DNA from: Alphaproteobacteria bacterium UBA828
GTDB lineage: Bacteria; Pseudomonadota; Alphaproteobacteria; UBA828
Assembly (NCBI GenBank): GCA_002296185.1
Contig: DBHM01000012.1
Span: 35,718-92,355, forward strand
Reading direction: 5' to 3'
Length of the DNA stretch: 56,638 nt
In this document: piece after piece, positions 32,710 to 41,097 of the stretch
Numbering within the stretch: the stretch's first letter is position 1
How the letters are laid out: the number at the start of each line of letters is the position of its first letter
The notes under the pieces: generated by a model
Seen by the model: only the letters and a program-made list of their open reading frames with translations
What the model was told of the DNA's origin: nothing
The model's database searches: none
Program-made: the position numbers and the translations under genes

Positions 32710-34752
32710 ATGGGGGCTGAATCTAAAGAAACTAAACTTGAGCGTATTTGGGAACCACTCACTATAGGAAGCACTAAAGTCAAAAATCGTATAATGATGA
32801 CTGCCATGGGCGTTTTTTATGGTGAAGATAATATACTAAGTGATAGACACATTAGTTATTACAAAGCACGTGCAGAAGGTGGAGCAGGCCTAATCATAAC
32901 TGAGCAGCAAGCTGGCCATAGACTGAGTAAGGGCTCTTTTTATGACGGATGTACAGCATGGGAAAATCGAGCAATTCCTCAATATGCCAAATTGGCGGAA
33001 GCTGTCCATGAATATGACGGACGTTTATTTGTCCAACTCTTTGCCGCAGGAGTGCATGATAAAGGAAATATGATCTTTGATGAATGGCACCCTCTATGGG
33101 GAGTATCTGATATTCCATCAATATATCATAAAGAGGTTCCTCATATAGTTGATAAAAAAGATATTTTAGACTTGCAGGAAGGATTTGCTAAGTCTGCATG
33201 CAATGTAAAAGCGGCCGGTCTTGATGGCGCTGAGTTACATGCAGCCCATAGTTACATGCTGGGACAATTCCTCAGTCCTGCATATAACAATAGAACTGAT
33301 GAATACGGCGGGAGTAATGCTAATAGATGTCGATTTATACTGGAAACAGCAGAAAAAGTACGTGAGAAGGCCGGAACAAAATTCACTCTGGGTGTAAGGC
33401 TATCTTTTGAAGAGTTTCTCGGTGAAGCAGGTACGACTGCTGAGCTTGGAGAAGAGCAAGTTGAAATATTTTCAAGGAGTGGCCTTTTTGATTTTATCAA
33501 TATATCTGCAGGTAGTTATCATACATTTGGAGCAGCAGTGCCGCCAATGGGAACACCGAGTATGATTAATATGCCTTTTGGGGAAATAGCAAAACGTGTT
33601 GCAGGTAATAGGACAAGAGTTTTTCTTGCTGGTCGCATCACAGACCTATACCAAGCTGAAGAAATACTTAATGCTAACTCAGCTGATATGGTAGCGCTAA
33701 CTCGAGCACATTTTGCTGACGCACATCTAGTGAAGAAAACTCAGGAAGGCAGAGAGTCTGAAATCCGTAGATGTATAGGAGCTAATGAATGTATTTCAAG
33801 AATATTTGATCAGCGACCCGCCGCATGCATTGTTAATCCTAGTACAGGACGAGAACGCAATGGCTGGGATCATTCAAAACTAAAAAAGTTATCAGAGAGT
33901 CAACAAAAAACATTCATTGTAATTGGTGGCGGCATTGGAGGGCTTCACTTTGCAGCAACCGCATCTGAACGTGGTCATAAAGTTTCTATATATGAAAAAC
34001 AATCTGAAATAGGTGGACATGTTCTTAACTACGCAAAATTACCAGGCAAAGAAAGGTGGCTAGATCTTATCGAAGATGTAGGAAACAGATGTAAAATAAA
34101 TGGAGTTAATATCATATGCGACAAAGAGCTAAGTCCAGAGGACATTTCCAAAATGGCTTTTGATGAACTTATTATCGCTACAGGAGCTAGTTGGAGAAAA
34201 GATGGCCGAACTCCCTATATGCCTGGCATTGAGAGCATAGCAGGGCATAACCAAGATAATGTTTATAATATCGAAGAGGCGCTTAAGTTAATTCTAAAAA
34301 ATAAAGAAGTCCTAGGTAAAAAAATTCTTATGGTTGATGAGAGTGGTAGTTATATGCCTTTAGCTGTAGCAAAAGAATTATTAAGCAAAAAATCAATAGA
34401 AGTTCATATGTGCACCCCAGAACCTCGAGTTGGAATTGAGGCGTATAAAACTCTTGAACTGATGCAAATTATGCCCGACCTGGAAGCAATGGGGATAAAT
34501 ATTTATTCAGAGACTAATCTCCAAAATATATCTGGAGGGGATATCACTCTAAAATCTATTTGGGGAACAAGGACAATAATCCTTGAAGATGTTAGCTCTA
34601 TAGTATTTTCAACCTTTAGAAAATCTAATAATGAAATATTCTATTCAAATATACTTCAAGGCATGAATATGCACCTCATAGGCGACGCTATGGCACCTCG
34701 TAGACCTGCACAGGTTATATATGAAGCTGAAGAGCTCGGACGAAAAGTATAA
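32710..34752 (+). CDS. TMADH-like flavoprotein lacking one iron-sulfur cysteine
   Basis: This 680-residue protein has the same layout as its neighbour: FMN barrel (NRIMMTAMGVFYG, GAELHAAHSYMLGQFLSP), Fe-S loop, FAD/NAD domain (IVIGGGIGGLHFAA). The loop CIGANECISRIF with C355, C361 and C373 is nearly identical in wording to the trimethylamine dehydrogenase CIGCNVCISRW, but the second ligand is Ala358 (codon GCT). The cluster may be a 3Fe-4S form, use another ligand, or be lost. AGGGGGAA precedes the start. It forms an operon with the protein upstream and the LLM downstream. Confidence 0.87.
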   Translation: MGAESKETKLERIWEPLTIGSTKVKNRIMMTAMGVFYGEDNILSDRHISYYKARAEGGAGLIITEQQAGHRLSKGSFYDGCTAWENRAIPQYAKLAEAVHEYDGRLFVQLFAAGVHDKGNMIFDEWHPLWGVSDIPSIYHKEVPHIVDKKDILDLQEGFAKSACNVKAAGLDGAELHAAHSYMLGQFLSPAYNNRTDEYGGSNANRCRFILETAEKVREKAGTKFTLGVRLSFEEFLGEAGTTAELGEEQVEIFSRSGLFDFINISAGSYHTFGAAVPPMGTPSMINMPFGEIAKRVAGNRTRVFLAGRITDLYQAEEILNANSADMVALTRAHFADAHLVKKTQEGRESEIRRCIGANECISRIFDQRPAACIVNPSTGRERNGWDHSKLKKLSESQQKTFIVIGGGIGGLHFAATASERGHKVSIYEKQSEIGGHVLNYAKLPGKERWLDLIEDVGNRCKINGVNIICDKELSPEDISKMAFDELIIATGASWRKDGRTPYMPGIESIAGHNQDNVYNIEEALKLILKNKEVLGKKILMVDESGSYMPLAVAKELLSKKSIEVHMCTPEPRVGIEAYKTLELMQIMPDLEAMGINIYSETNLQNISGGDITLKSIWGTRTIILEDVSSIVFSTFRKSNNEIFYSNILQGMNMHLIGDAMAPRRPAQVIYEAEELGRKV

Positions 34753-34764
34753 AGGATAGAAAGC

Positions 34765-35769
34765 ATGAAAATTGGTATATTTACAAGCACCCAGTATGAA
34801 CCAGAGGAAACCCTCAATGGTTGTATCGACTCTATATTAGAACAAACTGAGACTGCAAAAGAAAACAAATTAGATTCAATATGGGCAGGGCAGCACTTTG
34901 CGATTGGGCCTTTCAAAATGTTTCAGCCAGTGCCTATTTTATCCCGAGTATCAGCATTATCAGGACATATGCAGGTTGGAACAGCAATCTCATTACTTAG
35001 TATGCAAAATCCTATACGAGTTGCTGAGGAAATGGCTACACTCGACTGGATAACTGAGGGTAGACTAGTTTTTGGCGCAGGAATAGGTTACCGGGATGAA
35101 GAATTCGAAGTAATGGGTAAAAGGAAAAGTAACCGGGCAAAAAGGTTTGTAGAATGTATTGAATTAATGAAAAAATGGTGGACGGAAAATACCGTCACTT
35201 ATCATGGCGAACATTTTTCAATCTCCGAAAAAAAACCCAGTTTACACCCATTTCAACCAGGCGGACCAAAAATTTGGATTGCTGGAGAAGTAGAAGCATC
35301 TATTCGTCGAGCGGCGCTCATAGGAGATTGCTGGATACCACTGCCTATTCCTAATAACACTGAACTTTCTGATAAATTAAAATTTTATAGAGAACAAGTC
35401 ACGTCAGCAGGCCTAGCGCAATCTACGGAACAACCACTTATGCGCGAGGTTTATATTTCAGATAATGACGAAAAAGCATATGAGCTTGCTGCTCCATACT
35501 TAATGAATAAATACAAGGCATATGCCTCTTGGGGACAAGAAGAAAGTGCTGGATCAGTTGATTCTATAGAAGAAGATTTTCGTAGTTTTTGTAATAATAG
35601 ATTTCTAATTGGGTCTCCTGAAACAATACAAAAATCAATAATCAATTATAGAGACAATTACGGTATTTCACATCTTATTTGTAGAATTCAGTGGCCAGGT
35701 ATGAAGCAAAAAGAAGTCCTTGAAACAATAAGGGCCCTTGGAGTGTGTAAATCAAAACTTGATAATTAG
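34765..35769 (+). CDS. LLM-class flavin-dependent oxidoreductase
   Basis: This 334-residue luciferase-like protein has DSIWAGQHF, HMQVGTAISLLSMQNPIRVAEE, EGRLVFGAGIGYRDEEFEVMG and GPKIWIAGEVEASIRRAA. Its spacing of 12 bases behind the TMADH-like gene, with AAAGGA upstream, makes it the third flavoenzyme of that operon. It would be a monooxygenase using reduced FMN (or F420). It is convergent with the lone ABC ATPase gene. Confidence 0.87.
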   Translation: MKIGIFTSTQYEPEETLNGCIDSILEQTETAKENKLDSIWAGQHFAIGPFKMFQPVPILSRVSALSGHMQVGTAISLLSMQNPIRVAEEMATLDWITEGRLVFGAGIGYRDEEFEVMGKRKSNRAKRFVECIELMKKWWTENTVTYHGEHFSISEKKPSLHPFQPGGPKIWIAGEVEASIRRAALIGDCWIPLPIPNNTELSDKLKFYREQVTSAGLAQSTEQPLMREVYISDNDEKAYELAAPYLMNKYKAYASWGQEESAGSVDSIEEDFRSFCNNRFLIGSPETIQKSIINYRDNYGISHLICRIQWPGMKQKEVLETIRALGVCKSKLDN

Positions 35770-35774
35770 AAAAC

Positions 35775-36728
35775 TCAATTAATCTTGTTCCAGTAAATAC
35801 AGCGAGACTGATGTCTATCCTCAACCTCAATAAGAGGTGGGGTTTCTGAATCGCAACTACTATCATGATAAGGACAGCGTCCGGATAGCGGGCAGCCGGG
35901 CTTAGGGTTTATTGCAGTTGGGATTTCCCCTTCTATTACAAAAGGGTCTAGTTTTTTCGAAGGATCAGGAAAAAGCACCGCTGAGAGAAGCGCTTTACTA
36001 TAAGGATGCCTTTGATCATTTAGAATAACATCAGTCGGAGCAACTTCGATAATATGACCTAGGTACATAATCGCAACTCTGTCACTAATTCTTGCTACTG
36101 ATGTCAAGTCATGGGAAATAAAGATGAAAGATGTGCCCAATTCATTCTGTATATCTTTTAATACGTCTATCAGGCCTAAACGTGCGGATGGATCTAGCAT
36201 GGAGGTTGGCTCATCCAATACTACGAAAGATGGCTGAGTAGCTAACGCTCTTGCAACTCCAACTCTTTGCTGTTCACTAGCGGTCAAATCAGCTGGATAG
36301 TAGTTTCCCACATCATTATCTAAACCAACTAAATCTCTCATTTTTTCAACTCGTTTTTTTCGTATATTTTTTTCCTCACCGTGCAAAAAAAGCGGCTCGT
36401 CTATAACTTGATCTACAGTTAATCTTGGATTTAATGAACCAAATGGATCCTGAAAGACTAACTGCATTTGAGATCTAAGCGATCTCAATTTTTTATCTGG
36501 AAGAGATGTAACATCAATACCGTTAAGAACTACCTTGCCCTCTGATGGCTCAATAAGACGCAAAACACATCTACCTACAGTGGTTTTTCCCGAACCACTT
36601 TCTCCAACAAGACCAAGAGTTTCGCCTTTACCCAAAGTGAAAGATACATTGTTCACTGCATAAAGATTAGCATCTTTCCCAACATTAAAAATCTTGGTAA
36701 GGTTCTCAACTTCTAAAATTGTCGACAT
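35775..36728 (-). CDS. Dpp/Opp-type ABC transporter ATPase with altered signature motif
   Basis: This 317-residue ATPase has Walker A GESGSGKTT (42-50), Q-loop Gln93 in LVFQDP, Walker B VVLDEPTSMLD, switch His in FISHDL, and the C-terminal oligopeptide-transporter extension (GCPLSGRCPYHDSSC). The ABC signature is LTASEQQR (148-155) in place of LSGGQQQR. It is a DppF/OppF type that normally pairs with a DppD. It stands without permeases here, at the end of a minus-strand operon after an acyl-CoA synthetase. The importer at 49642-54165 lacks exactly this subunit, so it is the probable partner (inference). Confidence 0.9.
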   Translation of the reverse strand: MSTILEVENLTKIFNVGKDANLYAVNNVSFTLGKGETLGLVGESGSGKTTVGRCVLRLIEPSEGKVVLNGIDVTSLPDKKLRSLRSQMQLVFQDPFGSLNPRLTVDQVIDEPLFLHGEEKNIRKKRVEKMRDLVGLDNDVGNYYPADLTASEQQRVGVARALATQPSFVVLDEPTSMLDPSARLGLIDVLKDIQNELGTSFIFISHDLTSVARISDRVAIMYLGHIIEVAPTDVILNDQRHPYSKALLSAVLFPDPSKKLDPFVIEGEIPTAINPKPGCPLSGRCPYHDSSCDSETPPLIEVEDRHQSRCIYWNKIN

Positions 36729-36747
36729 ATTCCCATCACCCCCTTAT

Positions 36748-38301
36748 TTATATTTTTCTTTCTACTCCCGACCAAAACTGCTTTCTAACATCTTTTTTAA
36801 GGACTTTACCAACAGGACTTCTTGGAAGTTCATCCCAAAATTCCACAGTTTTTGGAACTTTATAGCTTGCAAGATCATTTTTACACTTTTTTATTATGGT
36901 CTCCTCAGTTAAATTCTGGCCATCCTTTAATTCTACCACGGCTTTTACAGCTTCCCCCCACTTGTCGTCAGGAACACCAATTACAACGCAATCCTGCACT
37001 TCTTCAAATGACCAGATTAATCTTTCAATTTCAATAGGAAATACGTTTAAACCCCCAGATATAATCATATCCTTCTTCCTATCGACTATATAAATATAAC
37101 CATCTTCATCCTTATAACCAACATCACCCGTGTGATGCCAACCATACTCTTGGATTTCAGCAGTCGCCTTTGGATCACCATAATAGCCCAATGAAACAAT
37201 TTCCCCCCGAACTACTATCTCACCCCATTCTCTGGGCTCTAAAAGTAATCCATCATCACTCATAATTTCTGTTCGGACAAAAACAGGCGGGCGTCCACAA
37301 CTTAATAGTCTGTGTTTCTTTTCTTGATCTTTTACTGCCTCAACATGCTCTTCAGGAGTTAGTATTCCTATAGTGACAGGGCATTCTGCTTGGCCGTAAA
37401 TCTGAGTCATACAAGGTCCAAATACTTCAATAGCTTCACTTACTCTATCTGCTGACATTGGTGCGCCACCGTAAACGAGATAGTCCATGGAACTACAATC
37501 ATAGTTCTTAGCATCAGGGTCAGAAAGCATCATATAAATCACTGTAGGAGGTAAGAATGTATGAGTAACACTATGATCTTGGATGGCCCCCAATACTGAT
37601 TTAGGATCAGCTCTTGGTATAGACACTATAGTCCCACCAAAAGCCATTGCAGGCCATGCAAAAACTCCTGCACCATGAGCCATAGAAGAGGCTACGAGAT
37701 GTACTGGTCTTTTTTTAATTGGTAAATGCGCATAAATGTTCGATGACCAAGCCTGCCATGTCAAACTTGACCAAATTGCCCCCTTAGGTTGCCCCGTAGT
37801 ACCACCGGATGAGAAATGACTAATTATCGCATCACGATTATAATCAAGTTCTTCAAAATTCTCAGAGTATCCTGTGATAAATTCATCGAGAGTTAAAAAC
37901 TTTTGAATTTTTTTATCAAGGACAATAATGTGCTGAAGATTTGGACATTGATCTTTTATCTGTTCAATTTGGTCTTCGAAATCACTGTGTATAAAAAGCC
38001 AATTTGCTGACCTATGGTTTAAAATATATACATTTTCTGAAACTGAGTTGAGAGCAGCTAGGCCAACCCAAACACCATCAGCTCTTGCGGCACCTATCCA
38101 AGCCTCAAACGCTTTAGAACAGTTTTGGCTTAATATAGCAACTATATCACCAGGCCTTAATCCATGGTCTACCATTGCAGATGCTGTCTGGTGGCTACGA
38201 GCGTTAACCTCTTTATAACTCATGCTACCTGAGTAATCGACTAGACAAGGACTTTCTGGCCAGTAGCGAAGACCCCTTTCAAAGAAGTCAATAAGTCGCA
38301 T
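36748..38301 (-). CDS. AMP-forming acyl-CoA synthetase
   Basis: This 517-residue ANL-family ligase has the P-loop FSSGGTTGQPKG (163-174), YGQAECP, the hinge YIVDRKKDMIISGGLNVFPIEIE, and the C-terminal catalytic Lys in PRSPVGKVLKKDV. It activates a carboxylic acid to its CoA ester. Motif wording resembles long-/medium-chain and aryl-acid CoA ligases. AAGGAGGG lies before the ATG. It is downstream of the CMD-like gene and 19 bases upstream of the lone ABC ATPase. Confidence 0.9.
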   Translation of the reverse strand: MRLIDFFERGLRYWPESPCLVDYSGSMSYKEVNARSHQTASAMVDHGLRPGDIVAILSQNCSKAFEAWIGAARADGVWVGLAALNSVSENVYILNHRSANWLFIHSDFEDQIEQIKDQCPNLQHIIVLDKKIQKFLTLDEFITGYSENFEELDYNRDAIISHFSSGGTTGQPKGAIWSSLTWQAWSSNIYAHLPIKKRPVHLVASSMAHGAGVFAWPAMAFGGTIVSIPRADPKSVLGAIQDHSVTHTFLPPTVIYMMLSDPDAKNYDCSSMDYLVYGGAPMSADRVSEAIEVFGPCMTQIYGQAECPVTIGILTPEEHVEAVKDQEKKHRLLSCGRPPVFVRTEIMSDDGLLLEPREWGEIVVRGEIVSLGYYGDPKATAEIQEYGWHHTGDVGYKDEDGYIYIVDRKKDMIISGGLNVFPIEIERLIWSFEEVQDCVVIGVPDDKWGEAVKAVVELKDGQNLTEETIIKKCKNDLASYKVPKTVEFWDELPRSPVGKVLKKDVRKQFWSGVERKI

Positions 38302-38370
38302 CTTCCCTCCTTTTAGGTAACTCTTAAAAATTCTTTAAGTATATCTCTATCACATACAATTTATATTTTT

Positions 38371-38937
38371 CTAGCCTATTGGACAGTTTGCTTCTTTCTC
38401 AACAAGGTCATAGGTAAAAAGAAACTTAGCCATTCCAGTAAGGAAACCCCCAACCATACCTAATTCAAAAATCTGCGCATCATCAAAATGTTCTCTTAGT
38501 TGCAAATAGAGCTCCTTATCTAGCCCACCTGACATATTACTAAAGACTAACTCACTAGCTAAACGTAAAACCGCTCTTTCCTTAGATGAAAAAATCTCAT
38601 TATCATCTTGCATAATATTAACAAGCTTTTCTTCAGAGATACCTGCTCTTCGCGCATCTTCAATATTACCTTTATTACAGAATGCACATCCATGAATATT
38701 AGATAGCCTAAAACGCAACAGCTCTTTGGTGGGCACATCGACACGACCAGCATAGAATATTTTTTTATAAAATTGCTCGCCATACCATTTTAATAACTCA
38801 GGAGCATTAGCACCCACTTCGTAGAATGTTGCATCACCACCTTTTTCCTGCTGTAGGTTCCTAACTCTCCTGTAGTCAGCCGCTATGTCTAAATCCATAT
38901 CGGCCTCTTCAATTCTTGAAAGTAATGGCTGAGGCAT
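38371..38937 (-). CDS. Carboxymuconolactone decarboxylase/AhpD-family protein
   Basis: The start is ATG 38937 (MPQPLLSRI) with GGGGAGA upstream; a longer frame from 38970 adds 11 residues. The 188-residue all-helical protein has the family's FRLSNIHGCAFCNKGNIEDARRAGIS segment with Cys84 and Cys87 (CxxC). AhpD-like members have a His three residues after the second Cys; here Asn91 takes that place. The role could be a peroxidase, a hydrolase or decarboxylase, or a cofactorless CoA-ester enzyme. It heads the operon with the acyl-CoA synthetase and the ABC ATPase. Confidence 0.82.
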   Translation of the reverse strand: MPQPLLSRIEEADMDLDIAADYRRVRNLQQEKGGDATFYEVGANAPELLKWYGEQFYKKIFYAGRVDVPTKELLRFRLSNIHGCAFCNKGNIEDARRAGISEEKLVNIMQDDNEIFSSKERAVLRLASELVFSNMSGGLDKELYLQLREHFDDAQIFELGMVGGFLTGMAKFLFTYDLVEKEANCPIG

Positions 38938-38979
38938 ATTAATATCTCCCCTCGAGTAAATTTTTAACATTAGTTGTGA

Positions 38980-39002
38980 AATTACCCTAATTTATGGTAA
39001 TT
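38980..39002. promoter_or_regulatory. Operator-like inverted repeat between CMD-like and LLM operons
   Basis: The perfect 7-bp arms AATTACC and GGTAATT are separated by 9 bases. The repeat is placed between two divergent operons, 43 bases from the CMD start and 69 from the LLM start. It could coordinate both operons. No regulator gene is in the vicinity. Confidence 0.45.
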
Positions 39003-39070
39003 CCATTATCTACCAAATTATCCTTGTAATTGAACAATAACAATGCCACAGCACTTGGAGATCCTATAAA

Positions 39071-40063
39071 ATGCCTCTGGAACTATCAAACACTGTAAAA
39101 TTTGGCGTTCAGGGAATGTGTAAAGCAAAAAGATCACCCACAAGTAATTGGGAGCCAGATCTTGAAGACTGCTCTTTACTTATTGAAATCCTTGAGAAAT
39201 ATAGATTTGACTCTTTCTGGTCGGGTGATCATGTAGCTTTCGTTAGTCCAATTTTGGACCCATTAACTCTACTCGCGTGGGCTGCTGCAAAAGCACCAAA
39301 TTTAGAATTTGGCACTGCAATATATCTCCTACCTCTAAGGCAGCCTGTTCCTGCAGCAAAGCAAATAGCCTGCCTAGATCAGATTTGTAGGGGGAAATTT
39401 ACACTTGGTGTAGGAGTCGGTGGTGAATATGAAAAAGAATTTGAAGCCTGCGGTATAAAAGTCTCAGAAAGAGGAGCGCGCCTTACTGATTCTCTTAAAG
39501 TATTAAAAAAAATATGGGAAGGTGGAAAATGCTCACACGAAGGAATAAGTGCGAACTTTTCTGACTTAAGTATTGAACCTGTTCCATTCGATGGCTCACC
39601 TCCACCAATCTGGGCAGGAGGTAGGTCAGATGCAGCCCTTAAGCGCGCAGCAGAATTATGTGATGGATACATTTCTTACGTAGTAACACCCGAGATGTAT
39701 TTATCCTTTTTGAAAAAAATTGAGTCATTTTGTAGCTCAAAAGAGGATTCTCATCGTCCTTTTGATACCGCACACCATATATTTGTTAGATCAGATACAA
39801 CCCATGAGAAGTCTTATGAGCTCGCTTCTGAGCAATTAAGCAAACGCTATGGCATGGATTTTAGAAATGCTACAAAAAAATATGTAGCACTCGGAAGTCC
39901 TGATAATATAGCCGAATTTTTTATACGTTTTATTGATTCAGGAGTCCGTAACTTTGTTATTGACTTTGCTGGCCCAGAAAACGAGAGGAACGAGCAAGCA
40001 GAAATTTTTGGTGAACAAGTCTTACCTGCACTTAGAAAGGCACCGATTAATGGACTTATCTGA
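39071..40063 (+). CDS. LLM-class flavin-dependent oxidoreductase
   Basis: This 330-residue luciferase-like protein has FDSFWSGDHVAF, EFGTAIYLLPLRQPVPAAKQ, GKFTLGVGVGGEYEKEFEACG and PPPIWAGGRSDAALKRAA. GGAG precedes the ATG. Its last codons overlap the start of the following esterase gene by 14 bases, so the two are translationally coupled. It is the first gene of an operon with an esterase and, further on, a Baeyer-Villiger monooxygenase. It might itself be a type II ketone monooxygenase or an unrelated oxidase. Confidence 0.87.
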   Translation: MPLELSNTVKFGVQGMCKAKRSPTSNWEPDLEDCSLLIEILEKYRFDSFWSGDHVAFVSPILDPLTLLAWAAAKAPNLEFGTAIYLLPLRQPVPAAKQIACLDQICRGKFTLGVGVGGEYEKEFEACGIKVSERGARLTDSLKVLKKIWEGGKCSHEGISANFSDLSIEPVPFDGSPPPIWAGGRSDAALKRAAELCDGYISYVVTPEMYLSFLKKIESFCSSKEDSHRPFDTAHHIFVRSDTTHEKSYELASEQLSKRYGMDFRNATKKYVALGSPDNIAEFFIRFIDSGVRNFVIDFAGPENERNEQAEIFGEQVLPALRKAPINGLI

Positions 40064-40988
40064 GGAGGTTAAAGACCTCATTGAAAGAGTTAATGAGGCT
40101 AACTTACAACGTATAGAGACGTATCCTCCTGCCGAAGCCCGAGTGGAATTTCGTCGCAGAATGAAAATTTTGGAGATTCCACCATGTACAATATTTAAAT
40201 CTATTGATATAAATATTCCATCTGAAAGCTCTCCTATTCACGCTCGTCTATATCTTTACTCTGAGGATATTTCTGATCCCTTGGCAGTTTTTGCCCACGG
40301 AGGCGGATGGGTTTTGGGAGGAATAGAGGAATATGATAGCTTTTGCCGAAGACTCTCAAACTTTGGAAAATGTGCGGTTTTGTCAGTTGGTTATAGATTA
40401 GCACCTGAGAATCCTCACCCAGCCGGGTTGCAAGATGTTATGAGCGCCTTTTCCTATGTGCCTTATCTAATTGCAAGTCAAAATATTTCACCAAAAAGGA
40501 TATTGGGGGTCGGGGATAGCGCTGGAGGTAACCTAATTGCAAACTCGTCTATTTTGTTAGAGAAAAAAGTAAGACCTACCCAGCAAATTCTAATCTATCC
40601 TGTGATAGATGTTACAAAAAAAAGAGGATCATATCAGAAGTTTGGAAAGGGTTTTTTACTTGATTCTGATATGATGGACTGGTTTATCAATTCTTATGTT
40701 GGAAATTCTGAATTAGAAGACCCAAGTATATCGGTAATCTTATCAAAAAATTTATCTCTGAGCCCCACCACTTTCATTCTTACAGCAGGGCTTGATCCGC
40801 TTCAAGACGAAGCCATCGATTACGTAGATGAACTTAAAAAAAATTCCGTATCTGTTATACATTCACATTATGAATCTATGCTTCATGGTTTTTTGGGAAT
40901 GCCTAAAGCATTGAGTCTTTCAAAAAATGCATTTTGTGAAATAGGAGACTGGATATATAATTTTAATACCAATAACAAGAAAACTTAA
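40050..40988 (+). CDS. HSL-family (family IV) esterase
   Basis: The start is set at ATG 40050 (MDLSEEVKDL), overlapping the LLM gene, with AGAAAGG about 9 bases upstream; the longer frame from 39933 is not supported. The 312-residue alpha/beta hydrolase has the oxyanion motif HGGGW (83-87), VGYRLAPENPHPA, the nucleophile GDSAGG (Ser157), DPLQDEA and HGF for the acid and base. It hydrolyses small esters. Its position between an LLM and a BVMO suggests hydrolysis of an ester made by ketone oxygenation. Confidence 0.88.
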   Translation: MDLSEEVKDLIERVNEANLQRIETYPPAEARVEFRRRMKILEIPPCTIFKSIDINIPSESSPIHARLYLYSEDISDPLAVFAHGGGWVLGGIEEYDSFCRRLSNFGKCAVLSVGYRLAPENPHPAGLQDVMSAFSYVPYLIASQNISPKRILGVGDSAGGNLIANSSILLEKKVRPTQQILIYPVIDVTKKRGSYQKFGKGFLLDSDMMDWFINSYVGNSELEDPSISVILSKNLSLSPTTFILTAGLDPLQDEAIDYVDELKKNSVSVIHSHYESMLHGFLGMPKALSLSKNAFCEIGDWIYNFNTNNKKT

Positions 40989-41097
40989 CTTTATGAGATG
41001 ATATTGACAGCTAAATCAAAAAAACACCCTATACAGCCTCCTCAATGGCTTGTTTCATTGATTAATATTTCTCTTATAATTAAATCTGGATAAAAAA

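Noticed and set aside
39933..40049. N-terminal extension of the esterase over the LLM gene
   Set aside because: The 39 residues are a shadow of the LLM reading frame; a good ribosome site supports ATG 40050.
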